64,000 nucleotides of DNA from Liquidambar formosana (GCA_039720395.1 CM077833.1:12337133-12401132); one strand, 5' to 3'. Positions 12,501 to 24,004 are shown, counted from the stretch's first letter. Notes: generated from the letters alone by a model not told the origin. Translations and numbers: made by a program.

Positions 12501-15500
12501 AGATAAAGTATGGTGTGATGTAGTGCATATGGATGCATGCCATTTATTATTGGGTAGACCTTGGCAATTTGATAGGGGTGTTGTACACGATGGGAGAAAA
12601 AATACTTATAGTTTCATGTTTAATAATGTTAAAATTGTTTTACTCCCTAGTAAAGAATTAGCACCTAAGTCTAGCAGAAAGAAAAATACAAATTTATTAT
12701 CCATGCATAAATTTATAGAGGAGGCAACTGAGACTGCGATAGTTTATATGCTAATGGGTAGAGAAACTACTGGAGGAATATTCCTGAACCTGTTAAAAAA
12801 ATTATTGGTGAGTACAAGGATATTTTTCCTAGTAAATTACTTGTACAAGGATATTTTTCCTAGTGAATTACTTATAGGGTTACCACCTCTTAGGGATATT
12901 CAGCACCAAATTGACCTTGTGCCAAGATCCAATTTGCCTAATCGACTTCACTATCATATGAGTCCTAAAGAGTATGAAGAGTTGAGGCGTTAGGTAGAGG
13001 AATTATTGGTGAAGGGACACATTAGGGACAGCTTGAGTCCCTGTGTTGTACCTCCGTTGCTTACACCTAAGAAGGATGGGTCTTGGCATATATGTGTTGA
13101 TAGCCAAGCCATCGATAAAATCACTATGCGATACAAGTTCCCTATTCCTCGATTAGATGATTTATTGGATCAGTTGGGTGGAGCTACTATGTTTAGTAAA
13201 TTGGATTTGAAAAGTGGGTGTGATCATATTCGTATTCGAAAGGGTAACGAATGGAAGACTGCTTTCAAGACTCATGAGGGTTTATACGAGTGGTTTGTAA
13301 TGCCATTCGGACTTTCTAATGCTCCGAGTACTTTCATGTGTGTGATGAAGCAGATATTTTGTCCATTCATTGGAAAATTTGTAGTAGTTTATTTTGATGA
13401 TATTCTTATTTATAGTGCTAACCCAATTTTACATCTTAAGCACTGAACCAGGTTTTGTTAGTCTAAAGGAAGGAGAATTTCTTTGCTGCAATGTGAAAGT
13501 GTTACTTCATGACCAACAAGGTTTCTATTCCTTGGGTATGTTGTATCAAAGGATGGAATTTATGTTGATGAATCCAAGGTGGAGGCAATCAAGCAATGGC
13601 CTATACCTACCACTGTGACTGAAGTGCATAGTTTTTATGGTTTAGTGTCATTTTATAGACGTTTCATTCTAAATTTCAGCACTATTATAGCGCCTATCAC
13701 AGACTGCATGAAGATGAGAAAACTTACTTGGACTGAAGAAGCTAACAGGGCTTTTCATGTGATCAAGCGCAAGCTCACTACAGTTCCAATGCTAATGCTA
13801 CCTAACTTTTCAATACCATTCGAGCTTCATTGTAACGCATCTAAAGTGGGTATTGGAGCGGTTTTGATTCTTTTAAAGAATTATTGTCTACTAATCCATA
13901 TTTTTCTTCTATTATGGATGATGCAAGGGAAGGTAGACGTGTGGATTTTATTGTGCATGCTGGTTTTCTTTTCAAAGGAAATTTGTTTTGTAGACCTGAC
14001 TGTAGCTTGCGCCTAAAAATTATAAGAGAGCTGCATAATAAGGGTTACATGGGGAGAGATAAGATGCTTCAATTGGTAATGTGTTCTTACTTTTGGCCAT
14101 CTATGCGAAAGGAGATTGCTAAGTTCATGGATTGTTGTAGGGTATGTCAAATTTCTAAGGGCACTATGACTAATGCTGGGTTGTATATGCCTTTACCTAT
14201 ACCTACACAATTGGGGACTGATGTGAGTATGGATTTTGTTTTGGGGTTGCCACGTACACAAAGGGGTGTAGATTCTATTTTTTGTGGTAGTGGACTGATT
14301 TTCCAAGATGGCATATTTTATTCCTTGCAAGAAAACTAGCGATGCACTACACGTGGCTCAACTCTATTTCCAAGTGGTGTATCACTTGCATGGTTTGCCA
14401 ATGACTATAGTTTCCGACAAAAATTCTAAGTTCCTTGGTCATTTTTGGAGATGTTTGTGGAAGCTTGCTAATACAAATTAAGTTGGATTTTAGTAGTGCC
14501 TATCATCCACAGACGGATGGTCAAACAAAAGTTGTTAATCGTTCATTGGGAAATCTCTTGAGATGCTTAGTTGGAGACCATGGGAAGAATTGGGATCAAA
14601 TATTGTACCAAGCTGAGTTTATTTTCAATCGTTCTATCAGTTGTAGCACTCAATTTAGTCCTTTTTATATTAATTATGGCTACAATCCGAGATTGCCACT
14701 TCACCTTGCACCTGTTCCTGACTTGAAGTGTGTGAATGTAAAAGCTGAAGATTTGATTGTTCAAATTCAGGAAATTCACAAAGCTACTTTGAAGAATTTA
14801 CAAGAGGCTACTTTGAAGTACTAACAAGCTATTGACAAGAAGAGGCGTTTGGTGTAGTTTGATGTAAGAGACTTTGTCTATGCCATTTTGACAAAGGATA
14901 GATATTTTGTGGGAGAGTACAGTAAGTTGGCTGCAAGGAAAATTGGACCATTAGAGATCATTGAGAAGATTAATCCTAATGCTTATCGTTTGAAGCTTCC
15001 AATTCATATTCGCACTCATGATGTGTTCAATGTCAAGCATTTGGTCCCGTACAATGGAGATAGCTCAAAAGAAAAGGCTGCGAATTCGAGGGCGAATTCT
15101 CTCTAACCCGGGAAGGATGATGCAGACTGCATCGCATATTTAGCCTTGGAGTTCTTGGAGGAGATGGATCGTCGAGACGTCAAGCGGAAGGGATATTTTT
15201 CACGTTTTGATGACCCACCCAATTGATTGGAGTTTCATGTCAATCGATTGGGAACTTTCTAGAATTTGATTTTTGCTGCTGTTGATTCCAATCGATTGGA
15301 ATCTTTGCCAATTGATTAGGATGCACTGAATTCCGAAAATTTTAGCTTATTTCCTATTTCTAGGCTTTATTTATTTTCCTAATTATTTATTACTTTATTT
15401 AATTAGTTTCCTAGGAAGTTATTATTTACTTGTCACCAGGAAGTTGTTATTTACTTGTCCTAGTAGAGTTAAGAAATTATTATTTACTTGTCCTAATAGA

Positions 15501-18368
15501 ATTGTGTCTTTTTTATTAGTTCTCTATATAAAGGGATGTAAGCCTTTTGGCTGGAGGTGAAGACATTGATTATTTCGATTAATAATATTGAGAGAGAGTT
15601 TCTCCTTTATTTTCCTACTTTCATGTTCTTGAGAGAATATTGATTGTGGTTGCCTACTATCTGGCATTATTCTTGCGACAATCAACAGATTGGTGGAAGC
15701 TTGTTGATTAATTTGGTGAGCTAGTCTCGACCGCATATTTTCCGCTGCATCACCATATCATAGGAATGCATAATAGTTTTCAATACATGTACCTCTTATA
15801 CAATCTGCCATGAGATAAGTTTCTCTCTTTGGTACTCTAAGTTTTTTTTTTTTTTTTCTTATCCACAAAAATTAATTTATTAAGATAGAAACACTACCCA
15901 TACACCAAGAAAAACCCTAGAATACACCCAAAAAAGCAAAGAAACCCTTGCTAAGGAGGCACCCCTCACACCCAACACAAACTTTCAAAAGAAAACACCC
16001 AAAACAAAAACTACTAAAACCAATAAAAGCACTCAAAAAGCAAACAGCATAAGAGCTCCGCTAGAACAAGGACAAACCACCAACCTCAACAGTAGCTGTA
16101 ACCCCCAACAATCTCTAGCAAGCCAAACACTAATTGCTAAACCACTAGAACAAAGCCCACAACACAAGGGAAACCTCAAGCTGACCACCGAAAACTCTAA
16201 AAATAAAGCACCACCTGCAGCAGAGCTTCCAGCAAAATAAAGAAATTCTCTACATAGAGATGACAATGGGATCACAAGCCAACTTCAAGACATCATATTC
16301 CCAACAAATGCCTCTTTCAAATTGAATCTCCAAATCAGCCTAAATCCACTACAATTATCACCACTTCCACACAAACCCCAAAACAAGAAAACTTATTCAC
16401 AATTATGAGCAAACCCGATTTGGAAAACCTCTGCCTCTGCAAAAAATCCATGCAAACAAAATTAATCTCTCTAACTACTCCACGATTTAGAATATTTCCT
16501 TTTGCGGCGCTGTTTCACCTTCATAACTAACTCAGCTAAAGTATCCTCTTCTCTCAAACCTTAAAAAAAAACTATCCCAGTCAAATGAGAACTTCGAATC
16601 CTTACTAACCAAACTCTTATCTAATTTGATGCCCTTTTTAATTAGACCGAGAGAGTACTCTTGACCCAATCTCCAATTGATTTACACCAACACCTGACCC
16701 TAATTTATTTGAATCTAATCCGCTGATTCAATTGAAGCTGGACCAATTAGAAAACCATTGGCTTCAACCTTATCATCTAATCTATTCTTGATCTTCTCAG
16801 CTACTCCTTCTCCTAGATCTGAAATTTCCCTGTTGCGAAAGTTAGATTCCTTGACAATAGTTTTACATTTATTAGCAAAGCCATTCAACTCCCCACTCAA
16901 TGGCATTAGCTTTGGATTTGGATTAGAAAAATCCACACCATCCACATTAGCCACTTCATCCTTTGAAGTTTCCAAGTCATCCTGCACATGAGCAAATTAA
17001 ACTTCAAATTACTCCCTGCATCATCCTCCTTTGCACCTCCTACTATTTCAATCGGACTACAATTAGCTTCAGATAACATAACTAGGTTGTCACCTCCAAC
17101 ATTTCTGTGCTGCAAATTGCATAAATCAAATCTAATTCCCACCTCCTCTCACAAACATTAATGACAAATGAAACGCGATCCACCACAACCACCATTTCTC
17201 TAAAAATACAATTATACTCCTTTGTTGAAATAAGCACCCTTCCTCTATCAAGCACTCTTCTTACCACTGTGTCTCTATCCACTAATAATACTAACCCGAA
17301 CCTTTGTGCAATCCCTCTAAAATTAGTAACAGTCCAAGCATTCAGAGGTAAACCTTCCATGCTAAGCCACACAAATCCTTCTTTATGCTCCAAACCAGGC
17401 TTCCAATCTTAGAGTTCTATAAACCAAGTAGATAGCCAAGGAGCTCCATCCTCTATATATCTCTTTTTTGTATCAGTAGAATCAAAGTCCAACAATAAAG
17501 TTGTCCTTTTAGGAATCATGATCATGCACATTTACCTATAGAACTTGTGAATTTCACTTCAAACATGTGTGATTCTACTACCTTTAATAGCATTTTTATT
17601 TTTATTTTTTTATTTTGGTTTGCTGCTACCTTCAGTAGAATTTAGTGGGTCGTTGGCTCATGAATTGGAAACAAACATAGGTACATATATAGCAACAAAT
17701 TAAATTTCTTGCAAGTAGTCTTACTTATAAATTCATTTATTTTCCTCTAGAGTATTTAGCCAGTCATGCATTAAACTAAAGCTATCCAAAGAATGCATTT
17801 CGTTCTTTCGCAGTGAATCTTGCCATGCATCGATCAATCAATCTTGTTGCCGTAAATGTTACTATGACTTTAATTTTACAGTCACCGTGAAATATATGTT
17901 CAAATGCAGTACTATTACCACCTTCAATCAAACTTGATGTTTCGATCGCTTGTGGAGGTCGACATTTTTAAGATGTATGGGATTATTCCCAAACGTTCAT
18001 GTAAGCCAAAGAAAGTAAAAGCAGAAGAATATTTTGAGGTGAGCTTATGAATTAATTTAAATGGAAAATAAGATGCCAGTTGTTTGTCAATGGTAATTAA
18101 TTGCATTTTTTATATGGGTACGTATATTACACTATTTTCAGTCATTGGATTCTACAAGCACAGGGAAGATACGATCAAAGGAGAAGGAGACGTTGCCAAG
18201 TCCCAATAACCCTAATAAACTCAAGGAGGGTGCAAGTAGTTTGCCATCTAAAGAAACGAAACTGATAGCTGAGGCGTTTTTAAAAGAATCATACGATAAT
18301 CTAATGAACTGGTCTGATGGAAAGCCAAAGGCTCCACATGGTATCTTCATATTTATAGTTTGATATTA

Positions 18369-18407
<39 letters not shown>

Positions 18408-18617
18408 TTTTTTTTTTTTTTTCATAGTTACAACCTCAAAAATGGTAATACATTTATACAAGTATCGTTGTCCACAGGAAACAAGAAGAGAAACATGGGG
18501 GAAGAAATAATAGAGGAAGAAAGAGAACAAACTACTATCTCGACTTCCAATTCTGCTGAGACACAGGATGACGAACTCATTGAAGCTCCAGTCGACTTTG
18601 ATTTCAGCTCTTTTTAA
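6429..18617 (+). CDS. Methyl-CpG-binding domain (MBD) protein, 3' part of gene (5 exons)
   Basis: Join of 6429-6566, 7561-7686, 17910-18038, 18142-18340 and 18478-18617. All introns are GT-AG, phases agree (0, 0, 0, 1), and the frame runs open for 243 residues to TAA. Residues about 72-110 read as an MBD: a [16 protein letters not shown] segment ends exon 2, and [13 protein letters not shown] opens exon 3. Together they match the family pattern GW..E.R.RK.G..D.YYY....FRS. MBD proteins bind DNA, in some members at methylated CpG, and recruit silencing factors in the nucleus; whether this one binds methyl-CpG cannot be told. The flanks are basic and Ser/Lys-rich, and the tail is acidic, ending near FDFSSF. 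The frame is already open at the first exon and no start codon was found, so 5' exons are missing (left of 6429 or outside the window). The domain is split by a 10.2-kb intron full of transposons. Family assignment is fairly sure; the paralogue is not. Confidence -1.
7561..7686 (+). CDS. MBD gene, exon encoding N-terminal half of MBD
   Basis: It runs from a GCAG|CAG|GTA tandem acceptor to the AAG|GTGATG donor. Residues end in [17 protein letters not shown], the first strands and loop of an MBD. The acceptor is NAGNAG: splicing at 7561 or 7564 changes only one Gln and keeps frame. Confidence -1.
8331..10031 (+). mobile_element. Solo LTR (TGTTAG...CCCAACA family), TSD ACAAC
   Basis: 1701 bp, begins TGTTAGGATTATGCCC and ends GATTCCCAACA. 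It is flanked by ACAAC on both sides (8326-8330, 10032-10036). No coding capacity. A second copy with the same ends and internal text lies at 61489-63171. It interrupts the RNase H domain of the surrounding LINE. Confidence -1.
10291..10925 (+). repeat. Gypsy 5' LTR
   Basis: Begins TGATGCAGACC, ends CCGCTGCATCA. It is followed at once by GTTGGTACCA, a likely tRNA-primer site. It carries four near-palindromic CCAATYGATTGG boxes at 10392, 10413, 10461 and 10481. Confidence -1.
11040..15106 (+). pseudogene. Gypsy gag-pol, broken
   Basis: Gag fragments run from 11040. A CCHC zinc knuckle ([14 protein letters not shown]) is at about 12023-12064. The protease active site is degenerate ([11 protein letters not shown], normally DSG) near 12328. 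RT spans about 12860-13446 with YFDDILIYS at about 13390-13415 and [12 protein letters not shown] upstream. A stop breaks it at 12991-12993 and the frame shifts near 13440. The RT connection continues at 13579-13870, then RNase H is missing. The integrase zinc region (CCRVCQ) and core ([14 protein letters not shown], then YHPQTDGQT) fill 13985-14830, and the C-terminal [12 protein letters not shown] region lies at 14888-15060. No chromodomain is visible. Confidence -1.
15118..15752 (+). repeat. Gypsy 3' LTR
   Basis: Begins TGATGCAGACT, ends CCGCTGCATCA. It is preceded by a purine tract (CGGGAAGGA) that fits a polypurine primer. The length equals that of the 5' LTR. Confidence -1.
15842..17540 (-). 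mobile_element. LINE with ORF1 remnant, internally deleted
   Basis: The minus-strand element starts with poly(T) at 15842-15858, directly abutting the truncated end of the neighbouring LINE. Its 3' region (15859-16700) has no RT. Its upstream part encodes an ORF1 remnant. The right edge near 17540 is approximate and no TSD was found. Confidence -1.
16715..17530 (-). pseudogene. LINE ORF1 (DUF4283-like nucleic-acid-binding region), broken
   Basis: The minus strand reads through [18 protein letters not shown], a stop at about 17407, then [25 protein letters not shown] and DRGRVLIST. This pattern is typical of plant LINE ORF1 proteins, which coat the element RNA. A frame change near 17080 leads into an acidic segment. 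Clearly non-functional. Confidence -1.
17910..18038 (+). CDS. MBD gene, exon encoding C-terminal half of MBD
   Basis: Acceptor AATGCAG, donor GAG|GTGAGC, 129 bp, phase 0. It opens with [17 protein letters not shown], completing the MBD, then a basic stretch ([10 protein letters not shown]). It lies 10.2 kb from the preceding exon. Confidence -1.
18142..18340 (+). CDS. MBD gene, exon 4 visible
   Basis: Acceptor TTTTCAG, donor CATG|GTATC, 199 bp ending in phase 1. It encodes a Ser/Lys/Pro-rich linker followed by a probable helix ([17 protein letters not shown]). No named domain. Confidence -1.
18369..18422 (+). repeat. (CTTT)n microsatellite and poly(T) in MBD intron
   Basis: Perfect CTTT repeats run into a T tract in the last intron of the MBD gene, upstream of its acceptor. 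Confidence -1.
18478..18617 (+). CDS. MBD gene, last exon and stop
   Basis: The acceptor is TCCACAG. The split Gly codon from the previous exon is completed here. It encodes an acidic C-terminus ([11 protein letters not shown]...) ending FDFSSF and TAA at 18615-18617. No clear AATAAA follows closely, so the poly(A) site is undefined. Confidence -1.
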
Positions 18618-18966
18618 AAGAGCTAGAACCAGGACATGTCTTAAGTATACATTAATAATGATTTGCTACCTTATCTTGTGAACTATTGTGACTCCCTTTT
18701 CCTTTTTCTTTGGTTTTTTTTTTTTTTTTAATTGTAACTTCCTTAAAACATTAATATACTTGGTTATATATTGGTGTTTAGTGACATCAAAATTTGAATG
18801 GATTATGTCTCTTGAATGAAGTGAAATCATTGCATCTATAAACAGGCACATTTATTGTCTATAATAGTGAGGTTATGAATTTATGTTTCACAAATGGTTT
18901 TGAAAAGGGAACCATGCATGGCGATATCGCATGAGTATCTTTTCTGTTGTTTAATAACATGAGATA

Positions 18967-19258
18967 TGTAACGACCCTTAAAATAACTAAATTATTAGTT
19001 AATTAAAATAGATTAATTAGATTAATCTAATCAAACAAGTAATTGAAAAAAAATTCTGATTTGTGGGATGGAAGCAGGAGGTGGAAGGAAGAGAGAGAGA
19101 GCGGTGGTGATGAAGCACCAAACACCGCCTCTCCCCCTTCATGTATATATATAAGTTCAGAGAAAGAGAGAGAGGGAGAGAGACTGTTGTGAACAAAAAC
19201 CAGAACAAGAGAAAAAGAGACAGAGACCGAGAAGGAAAAGAAAGGGAAAGGAAAGAGA

Positions 19259-19293
<35 letters not shown>

Positions 19294-21051
19294 AGAGATA
19301 GAGAGAGAACGGAAAAGCAAGAGGAAAGAAGGAACCGAGAAAGAGAGAGAGGAAATTGCTCAAAATCGTTAGAGAAGCTTGGGAATCTGGTGAGAAACTA
19401 TTCCTTTCTTATGTATTGGTTATTGATGCTGGAGCATCCCATGCTAGTGCACCAAGTGGTCAGTCCAAAATTAGTCCCCCAAAGAGCCAATTCTAGTAAA
19501 ATTCGCACTGCTGAAGCAGGACAGTCAGCTTGGACATGTTTTAGTAAAATGGTCATAACTTTGTCCTCGGAACTTGAAATCCCAAACCGTTTGTTGGGTT
19601 GGAAACTAGACTCGAAGGGCTTCAAAAGCATATAAGGCTCATTAGCTGAATCATCCTGAGCACATTCAGATTTAAGGAAGAACAGAAGCTATTTTCTTGG
19701 GCTGCAGAATTCTTGTTTCTTCTACTTTGGGTTTTGATCCAGCTTAATTTATTCCTTTTGCTTTCTATAATTTTGAGAATGGTAGTTCTTTAAGTCATAT
19801 TTTAAGTCCCTAAGACTCTCTTTAATTTTCAGTTATGTGTTATTTAATTTTCAGTCAAAGTTTGCTTCGCTATATTGCCCTTCTTGCTTGGAAATTGTGT
19901 GTCTTGAAACTATACCCATTGTTGGAGGGTTGTTCCATGCTAAGGTTGTTTAAAGCTTTTAGTCTTGTATTGGAAAAGAAGTTTTAGAGAATTTGAATGA
20001 GAATTCAGCCTTTGGTTTTTCTAAGAAGAAGGAGTTCTTCTTGTTCTATTGCTCTTATCCCTTTAGTGGATTCCTTTGGGTGGCGAGCTTGGTTACCTTC
20101 TGAGTTTTCTCTTGTGTTTCCTCCTCTTTCTCCATTTTTCCGGCGTCAGTTATGGGTAGTAAGAATTTGAAGATATTCAGTGTTGAATTGATGATGCATG
20201 AGAACTTTGAGAAGTACCCATAAGCATGTTATCTATTTACATTGAGAAAGTTATTAAATGTTGTTGAGAAGTTGAGTATAATTGATAATGAATGAGAAGT
20301 ACCAGTGAACATGTTACTTATTGACATTGAGAAAGTTAATGCATGTAGTTGAGAAGTTGAGAAGAGAAGACTGGGGTAGAGATTACCCTACAATTAGTGC
20401 ACTAATATGCCATATCATTTTTTGAAGCAAAGCCAGTGATATGGTAAACACACATGATGAGCAATGTGTGCTGTGGTCGTAAATAGTATGTCTTATATGA
20501 GCAGACAAGTATGCTATTAAACTTTTATTTGCAGGTTGTTCAAGATAAGCAATAGGTAAGTATGAGTAGCTGCATTGAAAAAATGCATGCATATTGAGTT
20601 GTATTTTTTTAAATCAAAAGGCAGGTATGAGTAGCTGCATTGAGAAAATGCATAAATATTGATCGAGTTGTATTTTTAAATGATTTAATTTGAGTTCATA
20701 TGTGATTTATTATTTGATAAACCTCACTGGGCCGTTGATAGCTCATGATGTTATTTTAATAACATCCTACAGGAGCAAAAAAACTAGTAATAGGAAAAAG
20801 ATCGAGCAAGTTTGAAAGTTTGGAAAACTTTTGCTTATGTAAATATAAGTTCAGAGAACTCAGTTTTGAGATGTTTAGTTGTTTGTATTTTGAGAAATGT
20901 TGTAATACACAAAAGTAGTTCTGTTATAAGTGGAGGTATTTACCAGTTATTTATTTTTAAAATACATGAGCTAGAATGGTTTGTTATAGTGAAGTGTTAG
21001 TACTGTCACCACCTCATTAGGCTATGAAAAGGCTATTTTTTGGGCGTGACA
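18967..21051 (+). mobile_element. Solo LTR, TGTAACGACCC-type, TSD AGATA
   Basis: 2085 bp, begins TGTAACGACCC, ends TTGGGCGTGACA. Flanked by AGATA at 18962-18966 and 21052-21056. It contains (GA)n at 19261-19291 and two tandem duplications: about 86 bp (20206 and 20293) and 65 bp (20561 and 20626). It has the same end signature as the LTRs at 2351 and 45567, but a largely different interior. It lies 350 bp past the MBD stop codon. Confidence -1.
19261..19291 (+). repeat. (GA)n microsatellite
   Basis: Perfect GA run within a broader GA-rich stretch (19090-19350) of the solo LTR. Confidence -1.
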
Positions 21052-21689
21052 AGATATATCTATTTATATCTATATCTATATTTATACTTTTTATAAAAGT
21101 CTCTTAACTAATTACAAAAACTTTTGATTGAGAATTATATCCTTCAATTATATATGCTTTTTGAAGCAGAAAAACTTTTAAATTATATATGCTTTTTTAA
21201 CCTTGGTTTGAGATATAAGGATGATTCCAATCGTAATAGATTCTTAAACTGTTGTGATTTCTCATTAATGACCCTTGGGCCTAATGGCATGTCTCATTCC
21301 AGTTAAAAAGTATGTGGAGTTTGCAGAGGTCATGGTTTAACTCTGCGTGGATGCGTGTTATCCTATCGTAAGACAAAAAATAAATAAATTGGCATGCTTT
21401 CCTTATTTACTTAATTCCATCGTATGTGTTTCAAATTGTTGCGCTTTCCTTATTTCCGAGTCGTGACACGTTTATTACTGGTTAAGCCCGAGCTAGAATT
21501 CAGCCCCATGTACATATCATGTAAGACATTCAAATAAATACTTTTGTATATAGGGAAAGGATTTTATGATATTCTGAAAATAAAAAAGGGTATTCAATTG
21601 ACATATGAAAATAACTCGTTTTTTATTTATAAATAAATTTATTTGTTTATTACCTTTTTCATAAAAAAGGGAGATGGTGGGGGTATGTT

Positions 21690-22344
21690 AGTGTTAAATC
21701 AATATGATTTATTTTCTCTGTTTTATTCTTATATACTTGTGCAGTTTTATATGCCGACATGTTAAATTGTAAACTAACACTGGTTTTGTAGGTTTTCGTG
21801 TAAAATTGTAAAAATTTATGGTTTTGAAACCTTAGATTATTTTGGGAAAACGATCCCTACTAAGCATATAACTCACACCCCCCTAGTTTCATGCAATTCT
21901 TATTTTCAAATCGTGGATTTTTAGAAATAAAGCTCAGCATGAGGTTTTGAGACATGTCAGCTTAAATTCATTCATTTAGAAAATTTTATTAGAATTGAAA
22001 CATTCATTGTATTTTATTTCGACTTTGAGCTGTGGCATGTGTTAATTATAATTCATGGCCTATAATAATTAAATGAATAATAGATGTGAATGTGGATGTG
22101 GATATGAATGAGACCCATGTAATTAAGAAATATTATGTGGATGGATTAAAAATATTATGAATGTATTTCCTACAGGTTTTTAGACTAGTCGATAGCTAGG
22201 TATGTCCCACTTATAGATGGGACAATGCTGGATTTTCTAAAAAAGGTCCCAAAAGAATTTATTTTATCAAACATTCACCCAAATTGGCTTTAAAAATGAG
22301 TTTTCTTACTATACAACTAATGACACCCATTTTGGGTCATTACA
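21690..22344 (+). mobile_element. 5'-truncated LTR of the TGTAACGACCC family
   Basis: It ends TTTTGGGTCATTACA. It shares with the LTR at 2351-4421 the ordered blocks CTCACACCCCCCTAGTTT-like, GTCGATAGCTAGGTATGTCC and ATGCTGGATTTTCTAAAAA. No start signature or TSD was found, so the left edge is approximate. Confidence -1.
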
Positions 22345-23200
22345 ATATTATTTCTTCGCATAATAAGCATGAATTGTAGTGAAAATGTTATAATATTTTA
22401 AAAACAAAAAACAAAAATACATAGTTTGACATACCTCATAGATGGAATTTCACTTATACACTTCCAAAAACAATTATCAAATTTTAAAAAATTGTAGATC
22501 TCTATTATACTAAATTATAGGGCGCCCTCGCTTATTGAACATTTCCTTATTAGCAAAGCAACAAAAAGTCAGGGACAATACGCTTAATTTCTAGCAATGG
22601 TGATTTGTGGGTCTGGTTTTCCTCTCAGTGGTTCCTCTTTTCATTATCTTTCTGAGAATTGATGATCAGATATGTGGGGCGTTTCCTTTTGAGGTACATA
22701 TCACCCAACATCTTCTTGTGTACTTACTCACTTAGTTGATATAAATATCGTATTTTTAAACTTATTATATATAGATGCCATGAAATAAAAATATAAAAAA
22801 ATATTAGGAAGATATACTAAAAATATTTATAGTAGCAATTATTTTCAACCCTAGGTATAAAATCGACGTCGTACAACTATGGTTACAACAAATATATCTC
22901 GATAATCCTGTACTAAAAGTGAAGAAATTTTAAGTACAATAATAAAAGATCTTAAAGATATATACGATTATTATAAAAACATCTTTGGTCCACAACAAGC
23001 ACCTACACCTACATTATAAAAACATCTTCCATAGTGAGAGGAGCTATAGATTCATTCAACAGTAGAAAAACACAAATGTCTTTTTTTTTGCATCACTTTA
23101 TTTAAATTTTTTCAAAAAAATTATTATTATTTTTTCAAAAAAATCATTATTATTTTTTCAAAAAAATCAAGCGTCATCACTATATTTGGAATGAGACTAT
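22345..23200. other. Intergenic AT-rich sequence
   Basis: Lies between the LTR remnants and the 3' end of the SAC gene. Nothing coding is seen. A short triplicated TTTTTTCAAAAAAATCATTATTA-like motif lies at 23107-23170. Confidence -1.
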
Positions 23201-23219
23201 TTATAAAAGCAAAGAGTCG

Positions 23220-23425
23220 TCACAGTTGATGTTGTATGATCATTTTTTAAAAATTCATGAAATACCACTATTTTTTGAAGTCTTTCTCTCATTTGTGATT
23301 ATGGCTATCATTCTCTTGAATTTTTCAATTCAAGGTTAAGGTATTTATGCCTTCAATACTATATAAATTTCACTGAAATTGTTTAATTTACATTTGGACG
23401 CCCAAATGGACCCTTATAGTTTTGT
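23220..23425. mobile_element. Degenerate Harbinger-like MITE fragment
   Basis: Shares ordered blocks (aattcatgaaataccactattt, catttgtgat, gccttcaatactat) with the complete MITE at 51185-51494. Its ends are worn. Confidence -1.
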
Positions 23426-23758
23426 GTTTAAACTGCCAAGCATGCTTGCTAGTGCCTGCAATTAATCTAATTGCAAAGTTAAAAAAGGGGTTACACAACA
23501 GCAAACAGCTTTAAATTAGGACATAAAGGCATCATCCGATCATTGAATTGTAGAACGAAATTGTTAAGACAGTAGATTGAATATCGTGTCAGTGTACAAG
23601 AGTAGCCAATTAATTCCAAAAGTTCCATATACAAGCATGGTTTCCTCTATCAACCATTTCAATAATTGCCCGACACGATTACAGAATCAATATACGGAAA
23701 AGGTAAAAAATAAAACAATGGGAAAAAACCAGGGAATATGCACAGGACGGGATGCTTC

Positions 23759-24004
23759 TTAGGTCCAGTGTAACTTCTCTTCACCAATGATCCATCTCGT
23801 CAACCTGCTTGGATCTTCAGCAAATGATTTACAAGTAGGAATAATTCCAAGATCAGCACCAATTTGATCATACTCCTTGAGGGCTGCTTCCATCTCCGCT
23901 TCAATGCCCGCATCGTCCATGCCGTCGTTTGTACCCATGCAAAGAGCATCAGCATAATGCTCCTCCCTCTCAGGATCATTTTGGAAGGGTTCCATGGCAG
24001 GGCC
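23759..24004 (-). CDS. SAC phosphatase gene, last exon and stop
   Basis: 246 bp, acceptor CCGGCAG. It encodes [19 protein letters not shown], an acidic stretch, and [18 protein letters not shown] ending EEKLHWT and stop (23759-23761). The in-frame ATG just upstream of the exon at 24014-24016 belongs to intron sequence and is not a start. Confidence -1.
   Translation of the reverse strand, partial: GPAMEPFQNDPEREEHYADALCMGTNDGMDDAGIEAEMEAALKEYDQIGADLGIIPTCKSFAEDPSRLTRWIIGEEKLHWT

Larger units (their letters stand above)
10291..15752 (+). mobile_element. Full-length Ty3/gypsy retrotransposon, TSD CCATA
   Basis: 5462 bp with two 635-bp LTRs (10291-10925, 15118-15752) of identical length. Both begin TGATGCAG and end GCTGCATCA. 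TSD CCATA lies at 10286-10290 and 15753-15757. Gag and pol order is gag, protease, RT, integrase, as in Ty3/gypsy. Stops, frameshifts and a gap where RNase H should be make it non-autonomous. By eye the LTRs differ at about 20 sites in their first 230 bases, so the insertion is not recent. Confidence -1.
7758..15841 (-). mobile_element. LINE 3' fragment with RNase H, split by a solo LTR and a gypsy element
   Basis: Minus-strand LINE: poly(T) at 7758-7781, then tail and 3' end (7782-8330), middle (10037-10290) and left-over 5' piece (15758-15841). Joined in thought, the minus strand shows an RNase H domain: a [10 protein letters not shown] lead-in, [19 protein letters not shown], and MAD-LAKSG after the solo LTR. 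A stop sits inside the last motif. Both insertions carry clean 5-bp TSDs that restore the LINE reading order, so the LINE is older than both. It is 5'-truncated where the poly(T) of the next LINE begins. Confidence -1.

Noticed and set aside
19141..19635. 164-codon plus-strand open frame rich in Arg/Glu
   Set aside because: It is a GA microsatellite inside the solo LTR read in frame; not a protein gene.
22345..22349. Treating 18967-22344 as one LTR ending GGGTCATTACA
   Set aside because: The flanks do not match there, whereas ending at 21051 gives a perfect AGATA duplication; the rest is a separate truncated copy.
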